Origin: Leptospiraceae bacterium
Lineage (GTDB): Bacteria > Spirochaetota > Leptospiria > Leptospirales > Leptospiraceae
Length of the DNA: 64,000 nucleotides
Reading direction: 5' to 3'
NCBI GenBank assembly: GCA_016708435.1
Contig: JADJFV010000033.1
Span: 124,001-188,000, forward strand
Below are positions 9,662-17,167 of this stretch, piece after piece. The position numbers and the translations under genes were made by a program. The stretch's first letter is position 1. Each line of letters opens with the position of its first letter. Below the pieces are notes generated by a model. The model was not told where the DNA came from, searched no databases, and saw nothing but the letters and a program-made list of their open reading frames with translations.

Positions 9662-10666
9662 ATGAACAATAAGAAGAAATTAGTAGGTATACTTTCAAGC
9701 ATAATTGCAATCGCGATTGCATTTTCTGGTATAGCCTATGCAGAAAAGAAAGGATTAAAAACAACAAACGGAAATGACCTAGGAAACAATGAGTTAAAAT
9801 CAATTACATTGGAAACTTGGGACAAAGTTGAATGGGAAGTCTTCACTGACAAAGACTCTGAGTTGCCAGATAATTATGGGAAAAAACCTTATAAGAAAGA
9901 TTTAGCTCCATCAACACAGTCTATGAGACAAGTTAAACTTCTTAAAGGCTACCCTAGAGATGTAAAATACATTGATTTAAGCAAAGACAAAGACAATTCT
10001 CAAGTTCTTGCGGTAAAATTCCATTTTACTTTTCCAGGAAACAATGAAGTAACAATCAGACCACCTAGAACTGCTGATTTCATAATCAACCGTCCAAGAA
10101 TGTTTATCAATGACAACGCATTTTCAAACACAGAAGCTCAAAAAGCTCCTGAGAAGCGTGACATTAACAACGTAAACATTCAGCCTATCTACGGTGTAGA
10201 GTTACCAGGCGTAACAAAATCTATGTCTGTTTGGGTTCTAGGAAGAGGAATTGACTATATTCTAGAAGGTTGGTTCGAAGACTACAAAGGCGATACTCAT
10301 GTAATCAAATTTGGCTCAGTTAACTTTGTTGGATGGCGTCCGATGACAGCAGTTATTCCTGCTAACATTCCACAATTCGTAGAAGCATACCCTGCAACTA
10401 AGAGCTTAGTTTTCAAACAATTCAAACTAAGATCTACCCCTAAAACTGGTGGAGACATTACTTATCTATTCTTTGATGAGTTAAAAATACTAGCTGATAC
10501 ATTCGATGTTCACTTTGATGGTGCAAATATCGACTTTGATCCAGAAGATTGTTCTAACAAACAAAGAGTGGAAGAAGTTGAGGCAAAAGCTAAAGGTATC
10601 AAACCTGTTAAGGATTGTGGTAACTCTGGTGGAGCCAAAAGCGCTCCTGCTGCTGAAAAGAAATAA
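9662..10666 (+). CDS. flaA1: Periplasmic flagellar filament sheath protein FlaA1
   Basis: A 334-residue paralogue of the upstream FlaA2. It has a signal peptide (MNNKKK to SGIAYA, cleavage before EKK) and the shared signature MSVWVLGRGIDYILEGWF plus FGSVNFVGWRPMTAVIPANIP. It differs by an insertion carrying RPPRTADFIINRPRMF and by a charged C-terminal tail with two cysteines (CSNK... and KDCGN) that could form a disulphide in the periplasm. ATG 9662 is preferred over upstream in-frame starts because GAGGGAAT lies just before it. The gene is followed by a strong terminator, closing the flaA2-flaA1 unit. Confidence 0.9.
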   Translation: MNNKKKLVGILSSIIAIAIAFSGIAYAEKKGLKTTNGNDLGNNELKSITLETWDKVEWEVFTDKDSELPDNYGKKPYKKDLAPSTQSMRQVKLLKGYPRDVKYIDLSKDKDNSQVLAVKFHFTFPGNNEVTIRPPRTADFIINRPRMFINDNAFSNTEAQKAPEKRDINNVNIQPIYGVELPGVTKSMSVWVLGRGIDYILEGWFEDYKGDTHVIKFGSVNFVGWRPMTAVIPANIPQFVEAYPATKSLVFKQFKLRSTPKTGGDITYLFFDELKILADTFDVHFDGANIDFDPEDCSNKQRVEEVEAKAKGIKPVKDCGNSGGAKSAPAAEKK

Positions 10667-10694
10667 GCCTTAAAAATCTTGTTTCCTCAAATGG

Positions 10695-10730
10695 AAAAAC
10701 CTCACTGCAAAGGCAGTGAGGTTTTTTTTT
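10695..10730 (+). terminator. Rho-independent terminator after flaA1
   Basis: Perfect 9-base stem CCTCACTGC (10700-10708) / GCAGTGAGG (10713-10721) with an AAAG loop, flanked by an A-run and followed by nine T. It lies 29 bases after the flaA1 stop. Confidence 0.92.
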
Positions 10731-10973
10731 GCCTAAAAATAGAAAAGCAAAGTCTGATATCCGCTCATCATCTAGAAAATCTTGTAATCTCACATAAGAG
10801 AAGTGACGTTTGTTCTCTCATTGCAAAATTCAATTCCTTTTAAAGGAAAGCTGATTTAAGCTGATATTTTATGGTTTACTTATTTCCTAACCTCAAAATA
10901 TTAGAAATTAACGTCTTCTTTTACTAAAATAAATAAATAGAAATAAATCTTTAATTGCTTTTGGAGTGGTTTC
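10731..10973 (+). promoter_or_regulatory. Probable control region of the giant greA-like gene
   Basis: A non-coding stretch of about 240 bases. It holds an odd palindrome TTCCTTTTAAAGGAA (10834-10848), directly joined to two copies of AAGCTGAT (10848-10855 and 10858-10865) spaced exactly ten bases apart. That spacing, one helical turn, suits a protein-binding site. No clear -35/-10 pair was seen. Confidence 0.3.
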
Positions 10974-13730
10974 ATGTCCCAAGAAACAGTCATTACGAAC
11001 GAAAAATCAAGCAGTGAACTAGATAAGCTCACAAATCTCTTTAATGAAGATATCTACGTGCGCGTCGATGCTTCTTCTGTTCCCGTTACAAAATTTAAAA
11101 TCTTAGATGATTTAATTAGTCATTATAAAACCCTTGGAAAGCTCGATGAAGCTAGTCAAAAAATAGAGGAACACCTAAAAGATCATCCTGATAGCATTTC
11201 AGCTAGATATTTGACAGGATTTTTATCCTTAATCCAAAATAAAATTGAAGACTCTAATCATCTTAAGTCATTACTTGAGCAATTTAAAGTTCATGGTAAA
11301 TGGACTATCATTGAATACATATCAGATCATATATTGCAATTTGGCGAGCAAAGACTTGCACTTAAATATAAAGCAGAGGCTCTTGAAAAATTAAATAAGA
11401 ACAAAGAACTCAAACTTGTTTTAGAGAAATTAGCTAAACATGATCGCAAGAATCCAGAAATTGCAAAAAAATACGCTCTATCGATTCTAGACGAAGATAG
11501 AGACAAAGCTATTATCTTCCTTAAACAAGCAGCTGAGTCTTTCGCTAGATCAAAGGAATATGGGCAATTAGAAGAAATCTGGCCTATTCTGATCGAGCAC
11601 AATTTTGAGGATTTACCCTTCTTTGAAAAAATTGAGCGAATTCTTCTTTCGGCTAGAGAAAAATCGAGAATCGTAATTTTATTTTATCCTTTAATGGAGA
11701 CCTATAAGCAATTAGAAGACTACGACAAAACAATTCTATTGCTAAAGAAGATTCTTGACCATGAGCCGCTATCTCAAAAAGCAAGAAATGACTTAATTAG
11801 AGCCTACAAGGCAAAGTATGTGAATCACTCCTTGTTGGAAGAATTCTTAAAGATGTCAGAGATCGGTAATAGTAAAAAATCAATCAAAGCATGTATTACA
11901 AATTTTGAGCGAAATATTGTTTTTGACACCAATAACTATGTAATGCATAGAAATTGGGGTGTTGGCCAGATTAAATCAATCAGCAGCGCTAGTGATTCGA
12001 TAGTAGTTGACTTTCTGGATAAAAAAGACCATAAGCTCTCTATTCAAATGGCGATTACTAGCCTTAAACCGCTCAAGCAAGATCATATTTGGGTGAAGTT
12101 ATATGAAAACAGGCAACAGATCGTAGACTTATTTGCAAATGATATTCCAACATTCTTTGTTGAACTATTAACTTCCCACGATAATCTAATGACTCTTGGC
12201 GATATCAAGGCTGAGATCACTACAAAATTTTTAAGCAAATCAGAAGAATGGTCAAAGTGGTGGAACAAAGCTAAAATACTTCTAAAGAAAGATCCGCGCA
12301 TTGGATTTAATCCAAAAAAGAAAGATGAAATCATTTACCGTCAAAAGCCAATTTCTCTAACAGAAGAGCTATCAGATAAATTTGCGGCGGTAACCGATAT
12401 AAACAAAAAACTAGATATCGCCCTCGAAGCTCTTGAAGTATATGAAGAAGCTGAGGGAGCTGTAGAATCTTTTAATCACTTCTATTACGAAGAAGAAGAA
12501 GCGAAAGATATTTTCCGTAGACTTGTTGCTTATTTATACCTAGAAATTGCGTCTAGTTTGATTCACTCCGATGATTTACCACGTCATCAAAAACCAGAAG
12601 AAATTCAAAGACTGATTCAGTCTCAAACTAAGGAAGAATTGCTTAGTTTCTCAAAGCAATTAACGAACGTAGAAGTAAAAAAGAATTATGTAAATCTAAT
12701 TCGAAAATACCATTCAGAATACACAAATATTTTCATGGGAATTTTATTTGAAGTCCCTGTAAAAGTAAACAAATATGCATTTGGAGTTTTAGTTTCTGAA
12801 AACAAGCACTCTGAATTAAACCTCTTTGTGGAAACAACGATAAATAAATCAAAAGAGAATCCAGAAGTGTTCTTGTGGGTTGCAAAATCCATATTATCTG
12901 GCTCATGGGATTATTCTTGGTTAAATGTATCTACTTCGGACTTAGTTCTTAGAACATTCCGTTTGTTAAAACCGCTTGGAAAGATTGAAGAGAAAGGAAC
13001 AAAGCTCAAGAATGCAGCAATGGATATCCTGTTTGGAAATGATAATGAAACCGTCTCTATGGTTATCAAATCTAGCGATGCAGACTTTATTAGAAAAATC
13101 TACGCACTATTCAAAGAAGTGCCTTATGTTACTGATGCAGAGAAGGATAAACTTCTCAATCTAATTAATACTCTCAAACCTGGATTCTCGTGGGATGATA
13201 GCTATACTAGTTCCGATGACGACTCTTCTGACGATGGCTATTCAATTCCAAGCAATGTTATTCTCGTTACTAGAATGGGATTCAATGCAAAGAAAGAAGA
13301 ATTTGAGCATCTCGTAAACGTTGAAATGGCAGAGAACTCAAGAGATATAGGTGAGGCACAAGAGAAAGGGGACTTGCGTGAAAATGCTGAATACAAGGCA
13401 GCAATGGAAAAACAAGTTCAACTTCAAGCTCAAATTAAAAAGTTAGAAACTGAACTCAAGAGTGCTCAGATTTTAGATATTACAGACGTTAAAACTGATA
13501 AAATGAATATAGGTTGCACTGTAAAATTGAAAAACGAAAACAATGGAGAAGAAGATACATACTCTATCCTAGGCGCCTGGGATGCTGATACAGAAAAGAA
13601 CATCATCAGCTATCAGTCTCCAATGGGCAAAGCATTGTTAGGCAAGAAAATCGGGGATATGGCTTCTGTTGATTTTGAAGGAAGTCATATGAACTTTAGA
13701 GTTCTTGAGATTAGCCGTTACTCTATATAG
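10974..13730 (+). CDS. greA: Giant GreA-type transcription elongation factor with helical-repeat N-terminus
   Basis: The last 160 residues are a complete GreA/GreB: an N-terminal coiled coil with GDLRENAEYKAA, whose acidic tip residues stimulate RNA polymerase transcript cleavage, then the FKBP-like C-terminal domain (SYQSPMGKALLGKKIGDMA). The first 750 residues are helical, TPR-like at the start (KTLGKLDEASQKIEEHLKD), followed by an acidic linker SSDDDSSDDG. Greatly enlarged GreA proteins are known in Leptospira and Borrelia, so this is a spirochaete trait rather than a local fusion. GGAGTGG precedes the ATG. The function of the extension is unknown. Confidence 0.88.
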   Translation: MSQETVITNEKSSSELDKLTNLFNEDIYVRVDASSVPVTKFKILDDLISHYKTLGKLDEASQKIEEHLKDHPDSISARYLTGFLSLIQNKIEDSNHLKSLLEQFKVHGKWTIIEYISDHILQFGEQRLALKYKAEALEKLNKNKELKLVLEKLAKHDRKNPEIAKKYALSILDEDRDKAIIFLKQAAESFARSKEYGQLEEIWPILIEHNFEDLPFFEKIERILLSAREKSRIVILFYPLMETYKQLEDYDKTILLLKKILDHEPLSQKARNDLIRAYKAKYVNHSLLEEFLKMSEIGNSKKSIKACITNFERNIVFDTNNYVMHRNWGVGQIKSISSASDSIVVDFLDKKDHKLSIQMAITSLKPLKQDHIWVKLYENRQQIVDLFANDIPTFFVELLTSHDNLMTLGDIKAEITTKFLSKSEEWSKWWNKAKILLKKDPRIGFNPKKKDEIIYRQKPISLTEELSDKFAAVTDINKKLDIALEALEVYEEAEGAVESFNHFYYEEEEAKDIFRRLVAYLYLEIASSLIHSDDLPRHQKPEEIQRLIQSQTKEELLSFSKQLTNVEVKKNYVNLIRKYHSEYTNIFMGILFEVPVKVNKYAFGVLVSENKHSELNLFVETTINKSKENPEVFLWVAKSILSGSWDYSWLNVSTSDLVLRTFRLLKPLGKIEEKGTKLKNAAMDILFGNDNETVSMVIKSSDADFIRKIYALFKEVPYVTDAEKDKLLNLINTLKPGFSWDDSYTSSDDDSSDDGYSIPSNVILVTRMGFNAKKEEFEHLVNVEMAENSRDIGEAQEKGDLRENAEYKAAMEKQVQLQAQIKKLETELKSAQILDITDVKTDKMNIGCTVKLKNENNGEEDTYSILGAWDADTEKNIISYQSPMGKALLGKKIGDMASVDFEGSHMNFRVLEISRYSI

Positions 13731-13759
13731 TCTAAAAGCATAATCATCACCGCTCATTT

Positions 13760-13793
13760 ATCGTAAGGACTTGATTAATCAAGTCCCTACGAT
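13760..13793. repeat. Near-perfect 34-base intergenic palindrome
   Basis: Arms ATCGTA/TACGAT and GGACTTGATT/AATCAAGTCC meet with no loop, separated only by one mismatched base on each side. It lies between convergent greA and wzt. With no T-run it is not a standard terminator. It looks like a dispersed REP-type palindrome, possibly also ending transcription from both sides. Confidence 0.6.
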
Positions 13794-13808
13794 AATGACG
13801 TTGCTTCT

Positions 13809-15002
13809 CTACGACTTAATCTCCCACTCACACTCTACAGGCAAAAAGCTAGGTCCATCAAACTTAGGAACACCAAGCCTCTCTACTTCAAAATCCAAAA
13901 TATCATCTTTCCATAGATAACAGTTTGTTGTATGATTATCTCCCTCATGGAGTGCAAAACCAAGATTATATTTCCCATGGGAAATATTAAGGGGAAATGT
14001 AAAACTAACAGTAACGATAGACCCGGCCTTTAGATTCTTAAATTCCTTTTTTAGATGATAAGAGTTTGTTCCAAAGACTCGGAGTCCCTTTGCATCGTCA
14101 ATATGAAATCCTATCGTCAAATCAGGAATAGCCGCTCGAAGCTTAATAGAAAAACTAATAGTTACAATTTCACCTATACCGAAAATGGATTTGGCTGTTC
14201 TATTGCCTTGCATTTGGAGAGAGTATGATTCTATATGTTCTGATTTAACTTGTTTTTCATTTGTAGATTCAGTAAAAGAATTATCTGCTAAGATCTGGAT
14301 GTATTTCTTTAAGGCTAATGCCGGTGATCCACAAAATTCAATTTTGCCTTTTTCCATTACAATCATTCTGTCTGAAATCATTTGCAATAGATTTAGATCA
14401 TGACTTACTATAATGATTGCAGAGCCTTCTTCTTTGAATCTTTGAAATCGAGAAAGAGATTTCTGTTGAAAGCTAGCATCTCCAACGGCAAGTGCTTCAT
14501 CCACTAAAAGAATATCGGGACGATTAGCAGTTGCAAGTGCAAAGCCAAGACGCATCATCATTCCTGTAGAATAATTTTTTAAGGGAACATTTCTAAATTC
14601 ATTCAGTCCAGAAAATTCAAATATGGAATCTGCTAAAGATTTAATTTCATTCAGAGAGTAACCCCATACTAGACCATTATAATAAACATTTTCATCACCG
14701 GATAACTCAGGATTAAACCCTACACCTAATTCCAAAATAGATCGAAGAGAACCACTCTTCTCCATTACGCCCGACTGAAATTTAGAAACGCCTGATAAAA
14801 CTTTTAGTAGAGTAGATTTACCGGCACCGTTTCTTCCAATGATACCTATGATTTCGCCTGCATTTACTTCAATGTCTATTCCGCTAAGAGCAGTATAGGA
14901 GCGGCTACCCGGTATTAATCCGAAACTTAATGCAGTTAAAATTCTCTCCAGTGGAGTTTTAAAACCTATATATTTCTTTGTTAGATTTTGAACTCGAATC
15001 AT
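13809..15002 (-). CDS. wzt: Polysaccharide ABC exporter ATPase (Wzt-type) with C-terminal carbohydrate-binding domain
   Basis: The ATPase half of an ABC transporter that carries lipid-linked O-antigen or a similar glycan across the inner membrane. It has Walker A GRNGAGKST (near residue 56), signature YSTGMMMRLGFA, and Walker B DILLVDEALAVGD with the switch SHD. After residue 245 comes a beta-rich domain of the Wzt C-terminal type, which recognises the finished or capped glycan. It overlaps its permease by four bases. The glycan genes themselves are not nearby. Confidence 0.9.
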   Translation of the reverse strand: MIRVQNLTKKYIGFKTPLERILTALSFGLIPGSRSYTALSGIDIEVNAGEIIGIIGRNGAGKSTLLKVLSGVSKFQSGVMEKSGSLRSILELGVGFNPELSGDENVYYNGLVWGYSLNEIKSLADSIFEFSGLNEFRNVPLKNYSTGMMMRLGFALATANRPDILLVDEALAVGDASFQQKSLSRFQRFKEEGSAIIIVSHDLNLLQMISDRMIVMEKGKIEFCGSPALALKKYIQILADNSFTESTNEKQVKSEHIESYSLQMQGNRTAKSIFGIGEIVTISFSIKLRAAIPDLTIGFHIDDAKGLRVFGTNSYHLKKEFKNLKAGSIVTVSFTFPLNISHGKYNLGFALHEGDNHTTNCYLWKDDILDFEVERLGVPKFDGPSFLPVECEWEIKS

Positions 15003-15766
15003 AGATGATCCATTACAACCTCATCTAACTTGAAGCGAGTTAAAAAAAAGACTAAGACAAAAAAAGACAAAGGAAAAATAAAAATGAGAACTGGAAATTG
15101 AATAGAATAATCCTTTAAAACCAAAAATCGAAATACATCTAAAGGAATAATAAAGGGATTATATAGATTAACCTCTCGCAGAACTCCAGAAGGAAAATAC
15201 AATACAGGCAGTGTCCAAAATATTATTTGTGAAAGAAGTCTCATGATCGGGGAAATGTCTTTTAATAGAATATTTACGCGAGCGAGGTATTCTAATACAA
15301 GCATTAGATAAAGTCCTGTTATTAAAATAATTGGATAAGAAAAAAAGAAAAAACGATAATCTAAACTTCCCGACCAAAGTAAAACGATAAACACCGGAAT
15401 AGAAATTACAAAACTATGAATAATCATTTGCAAAAATGGAATCCACAAGAATAGATTTACTCCAAGACTTGATCGTTTGATTAATTGTCGATTGTCTGTA
15501 AGAATGCTTACACCACGAATTAACATTTCCTGAAGAGGTATCCAAAACAGGAGTCCGCTAAAAATATAACTAGAATAATCTAACTTAGAGTTTGGAAGAT
15601 TTGAAGATTTATTCAGAATAAAAAAAACAAAAGTATAAATGGATATCAAACTCAAACTTTGAATCAACATCCAGAGAATCCCAAGCAGACTTCCTGCAAA
15701 TTGAAGGGCATAGTCTCGCTTCACTAAGATCCAAAGGACTTGTAAGTTTTTTATTGCATTATTCAT
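14999..15766 (-). CDS. wzm: Polysaccharide ABC exporter permease (Wzm-type)
   Basis: A 255-residue ABC-2 type inner-membrane protein with about six membrane segments. The N-terminal interface segment reads LVKRDYALQFAGSLLGILW, as in Wzm/KpsM/TagG permeases. It pairs with the downstream ATPase, with which it overlaps by four bases (translational coupling). It would export an O-antigen or capsule-like glycan. Confidence 0.9.
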   Translation of the reverse strand: MNNAIKNLQVLWILVKRDYALQFAGSLLGILWMLIQSLSLISIYTFVFFILNKSSNLPNSKLDYSSYIFSGLLFWIPLQEMLIRGVSILTDNRQLIKRSSLGVNLFLWIPFLQMIIHSFVISIPVFIVLLWSGSLDYRFFFFSYPIILITGLYLMLVLEYLARVNILLKDISPIMRLLSQIIFWTLPVLYFPSGVLREVNLYNPFIIPLDVFRFLVLKDYSIQFPVLIFIFPLSFFVLVFFLTRFKLDEVVMDHL

Positions 15767-15824
15767 TAGGCTTGTCTTGAAACTACATTTTCAGGACTTA
15801 GCTCTTTATCAATGATTGATTTTT

Positions 15825-15849
15825 GGTATATTGGTTTTTTTAATATACC
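15825..15849. promoter_or_regulatory. Dyad upstream of wzm
   Basis: Perfect arms GGTATATT (15825-15832) and AATATACC (15842-15849) around a T-rich loop. It lies about 60 bases upstream of the wzm start and 28 bases after the radC stop. It could be an operator for wzm or part of radC termination, and the sequence does not decide. Confidence 0.35.
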
Positions 15850-15876
15850 TTTAGTGAAGGTTTTGATTGGCAAAAG

Positions 15877-16575
15877 TTAAGAAGTGATTTGGTGCTTTAA
15901 AAGAATTCTTTTTTCAGCACAAGAGAAAACTCCTTCCTTTCCAATTACATAATGATCGAGTAAGGTTACTTCTAATTGTAAAAGTAAATTCTGAAGCTGG
16001 TTAAATAGTAGATAATCCTCTCGACTAGGCTCACAGGATTGGCGTGGATGGTTGTGTGCAATAATTACGTATTTTGCTGTATCATCTAGGACTTGTTTTA
16101 CAATGTCACGAGAATGGACTCCGACTTCCGACAATCCCCCCCGTGCTAAAAGATCAAAGTTGATCAAAGTTTTATCAGGGGCGAGTGTAATTAAATAAAA
16201 GCATTCTCTTACTTCCTTTAATAGTTTTAGATACAGAACTTCTATTATGGATTCTATGTTTGCACCTGATTGATGAAAGATGTTTCTAAACTTTATACGG
16301 TTGCAAATTTCTCGCAAGGCTGATAGCATTGCTACCTTCGCCTTTCCGAGTCCCCTCTGCTTGTATAAGACAGAGGAAGGAGCGTTTACCAATCCAACAA
16401 TGCTTGAGAATTGTAACAGTAGCTCCTTGGAGAGAATTTCTACATCTCGTCCATGTCCTCCACTTCCCAACAATATCGCAATAAGTTCCCAATCCTGAAG
16501 TTTTTCAGGGTTTCTTAATGCGATAGAGCGTGGATCGGTCTTCGATGTGAGACCTTTTGGAAAAGAAAGACTCAG
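15877..16575 (-). CDS. radC: RadC/JAB-domain protein with proposed CTG start
   Basis: A UPF0758 protein: an N-terminal helix-hairpin-helix-like region (QDWELIAILLGSGG, GLGKAKV) and a C-terminal JAB/MPN domain with AHNHPRQSCEPSREDY and DHYVIG, the metal-site residues. Its biochemical role is uncertain, and the old link to DNA repair is doubtful. The conserved N-terminus runs upstream of the first TTG (16475) into an open frame without ATG, GTG or TTG. A CTG at 16575-16573 overlaps the TGA of the upstream gene (CTGA, like the common ATGA coupling) and gives 232 residues, the normal RadC length. A frameshift is the alternative. Confidence 0.75.
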   Translation of the reverse strand: MSLSFPKGLTSKTDPRSIALRNPEKLQDWELIAILLGSGGHGRDVEILSKELLLQFSSIVGLVNAPSSVLYKQRGLGKAKVAMLSALREICNRIKFRNIFHQSGANIESIIEVLYLKLLKEVRECFYLITLAPDKTLINFDLLARGGLSEVGVHSRDIVKQVLDDTAKYVIIAHNHPRQSCEPSREDYLLFNQLQNLLLQLEVTLLDHYVIGKEGVFSCAEKRILLKHQITS

Positions 16576-16787
16576 ATTCTTTTTAAATTGCGCTTCGTCA
16601 AATCAGATAGCTGATTTGAAAACCAAGCACCATTCTGAACGACTTCCCCTTGAAAAGCCTCCGATAGATATTCTTCGAAGGTTTTGCCATATCTATCCTC
16701 AACTGGTTTGGGTTTTAATTCCGCACCGGATAGACCGCCTTTCTTTCTGCGATAGTAAACTGGATGTTCCAAAGACCTAATAATCAT
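16572..16787 (-). CDS. Small hypothetical protein (71 aa) upstream of radC
   Basis: I do not recognise this protein. It is basic at both ends (YYRRKKGG; KRNLKRI) and mostly helical in the second half. It is likely to be real: GGAGG sits six bases before the ATG, and a good promoter lies just upstream. Its stop overlaps the proposed CTG start of radC, so the two should be made together. It may be a regulator that binds the dyads in its own promoter, but no DNA-binding motif is visible. Confidence 0.55.
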   Translation of the reverse strand: MIIRSLEHPVYYRRKKGGLSGAELKPKPVEDRYGKTFEEYLSEAFQGEVVQNGAWFSNQLSDLTKRNLKRI

Positions 16788-17167
16788 GGTTGCCTCCGTT
16801 TCATTTATTAGACGACATAAATATGTATTATGTCAACAAAAAAATAAACTCAGTATATGTTTAGCATACTTAACGTTTATTAAGTATTTGTCAAGCTTTT
16901 CATGAAAAAATATGAAATTTACTAACAAATTTCATGAAAAGCTTCCTTGCTAACAAAAATAAGTATAATTTCAGGAAAGGACAAAATGCGTTATTTTTTG
17001 AAAAAAAAACTAGAAAATGGAATTTTTTTTGCGATATGCGAAATTGGTCATCCTTAATCTAATTTTTTTAAAGAAGGGCGAATCTAATTTCCTAAAATGC
17101 GACTTTTCATTATACCTTTGAAATTTTATTTTGTCAATTATCGCCTTTGAATTTAGGATGAAGTGCT
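16788..17167. promoter_or_regulatory. Divergent, dyad-rich control region between radC operon and histidine kinase
   Basis: 380 AT-rich bases without a gene. They contain GACATAA-N7-TTATGTC (16814-16834), ATACTTAA-N6-TTAAGTAT (16866-16887), a 15-base inverted repeat beginning AAGCTTTTCATGAAA (arms 16893-16907 and 16930-16944), and a competing hairpin ATGAAATTT/AAATTTCAT (16912-16920, 16927-16935) that shares bases with the second arm. This density of dyads suggests repressor sites for one or both directions. Confidence 0.55.
16807..16836 (-). promoter_or_regulatory. Sigma-70-like promoter of the small gene-radC operon, overlapped by a dyad
   Basis: Read leftward: -35 TTGACA (16836-16831, all six consensus bases), 18-base spacer, -10 TCTAAT (16812-16807, five of six). 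The 21-base dyad GACATAA-N7-TTATGTC covers most of the -35 box and spacer, so a protein bound there would block the polymerase. The leader would be only about 20 bases. Confidence 0.55.
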
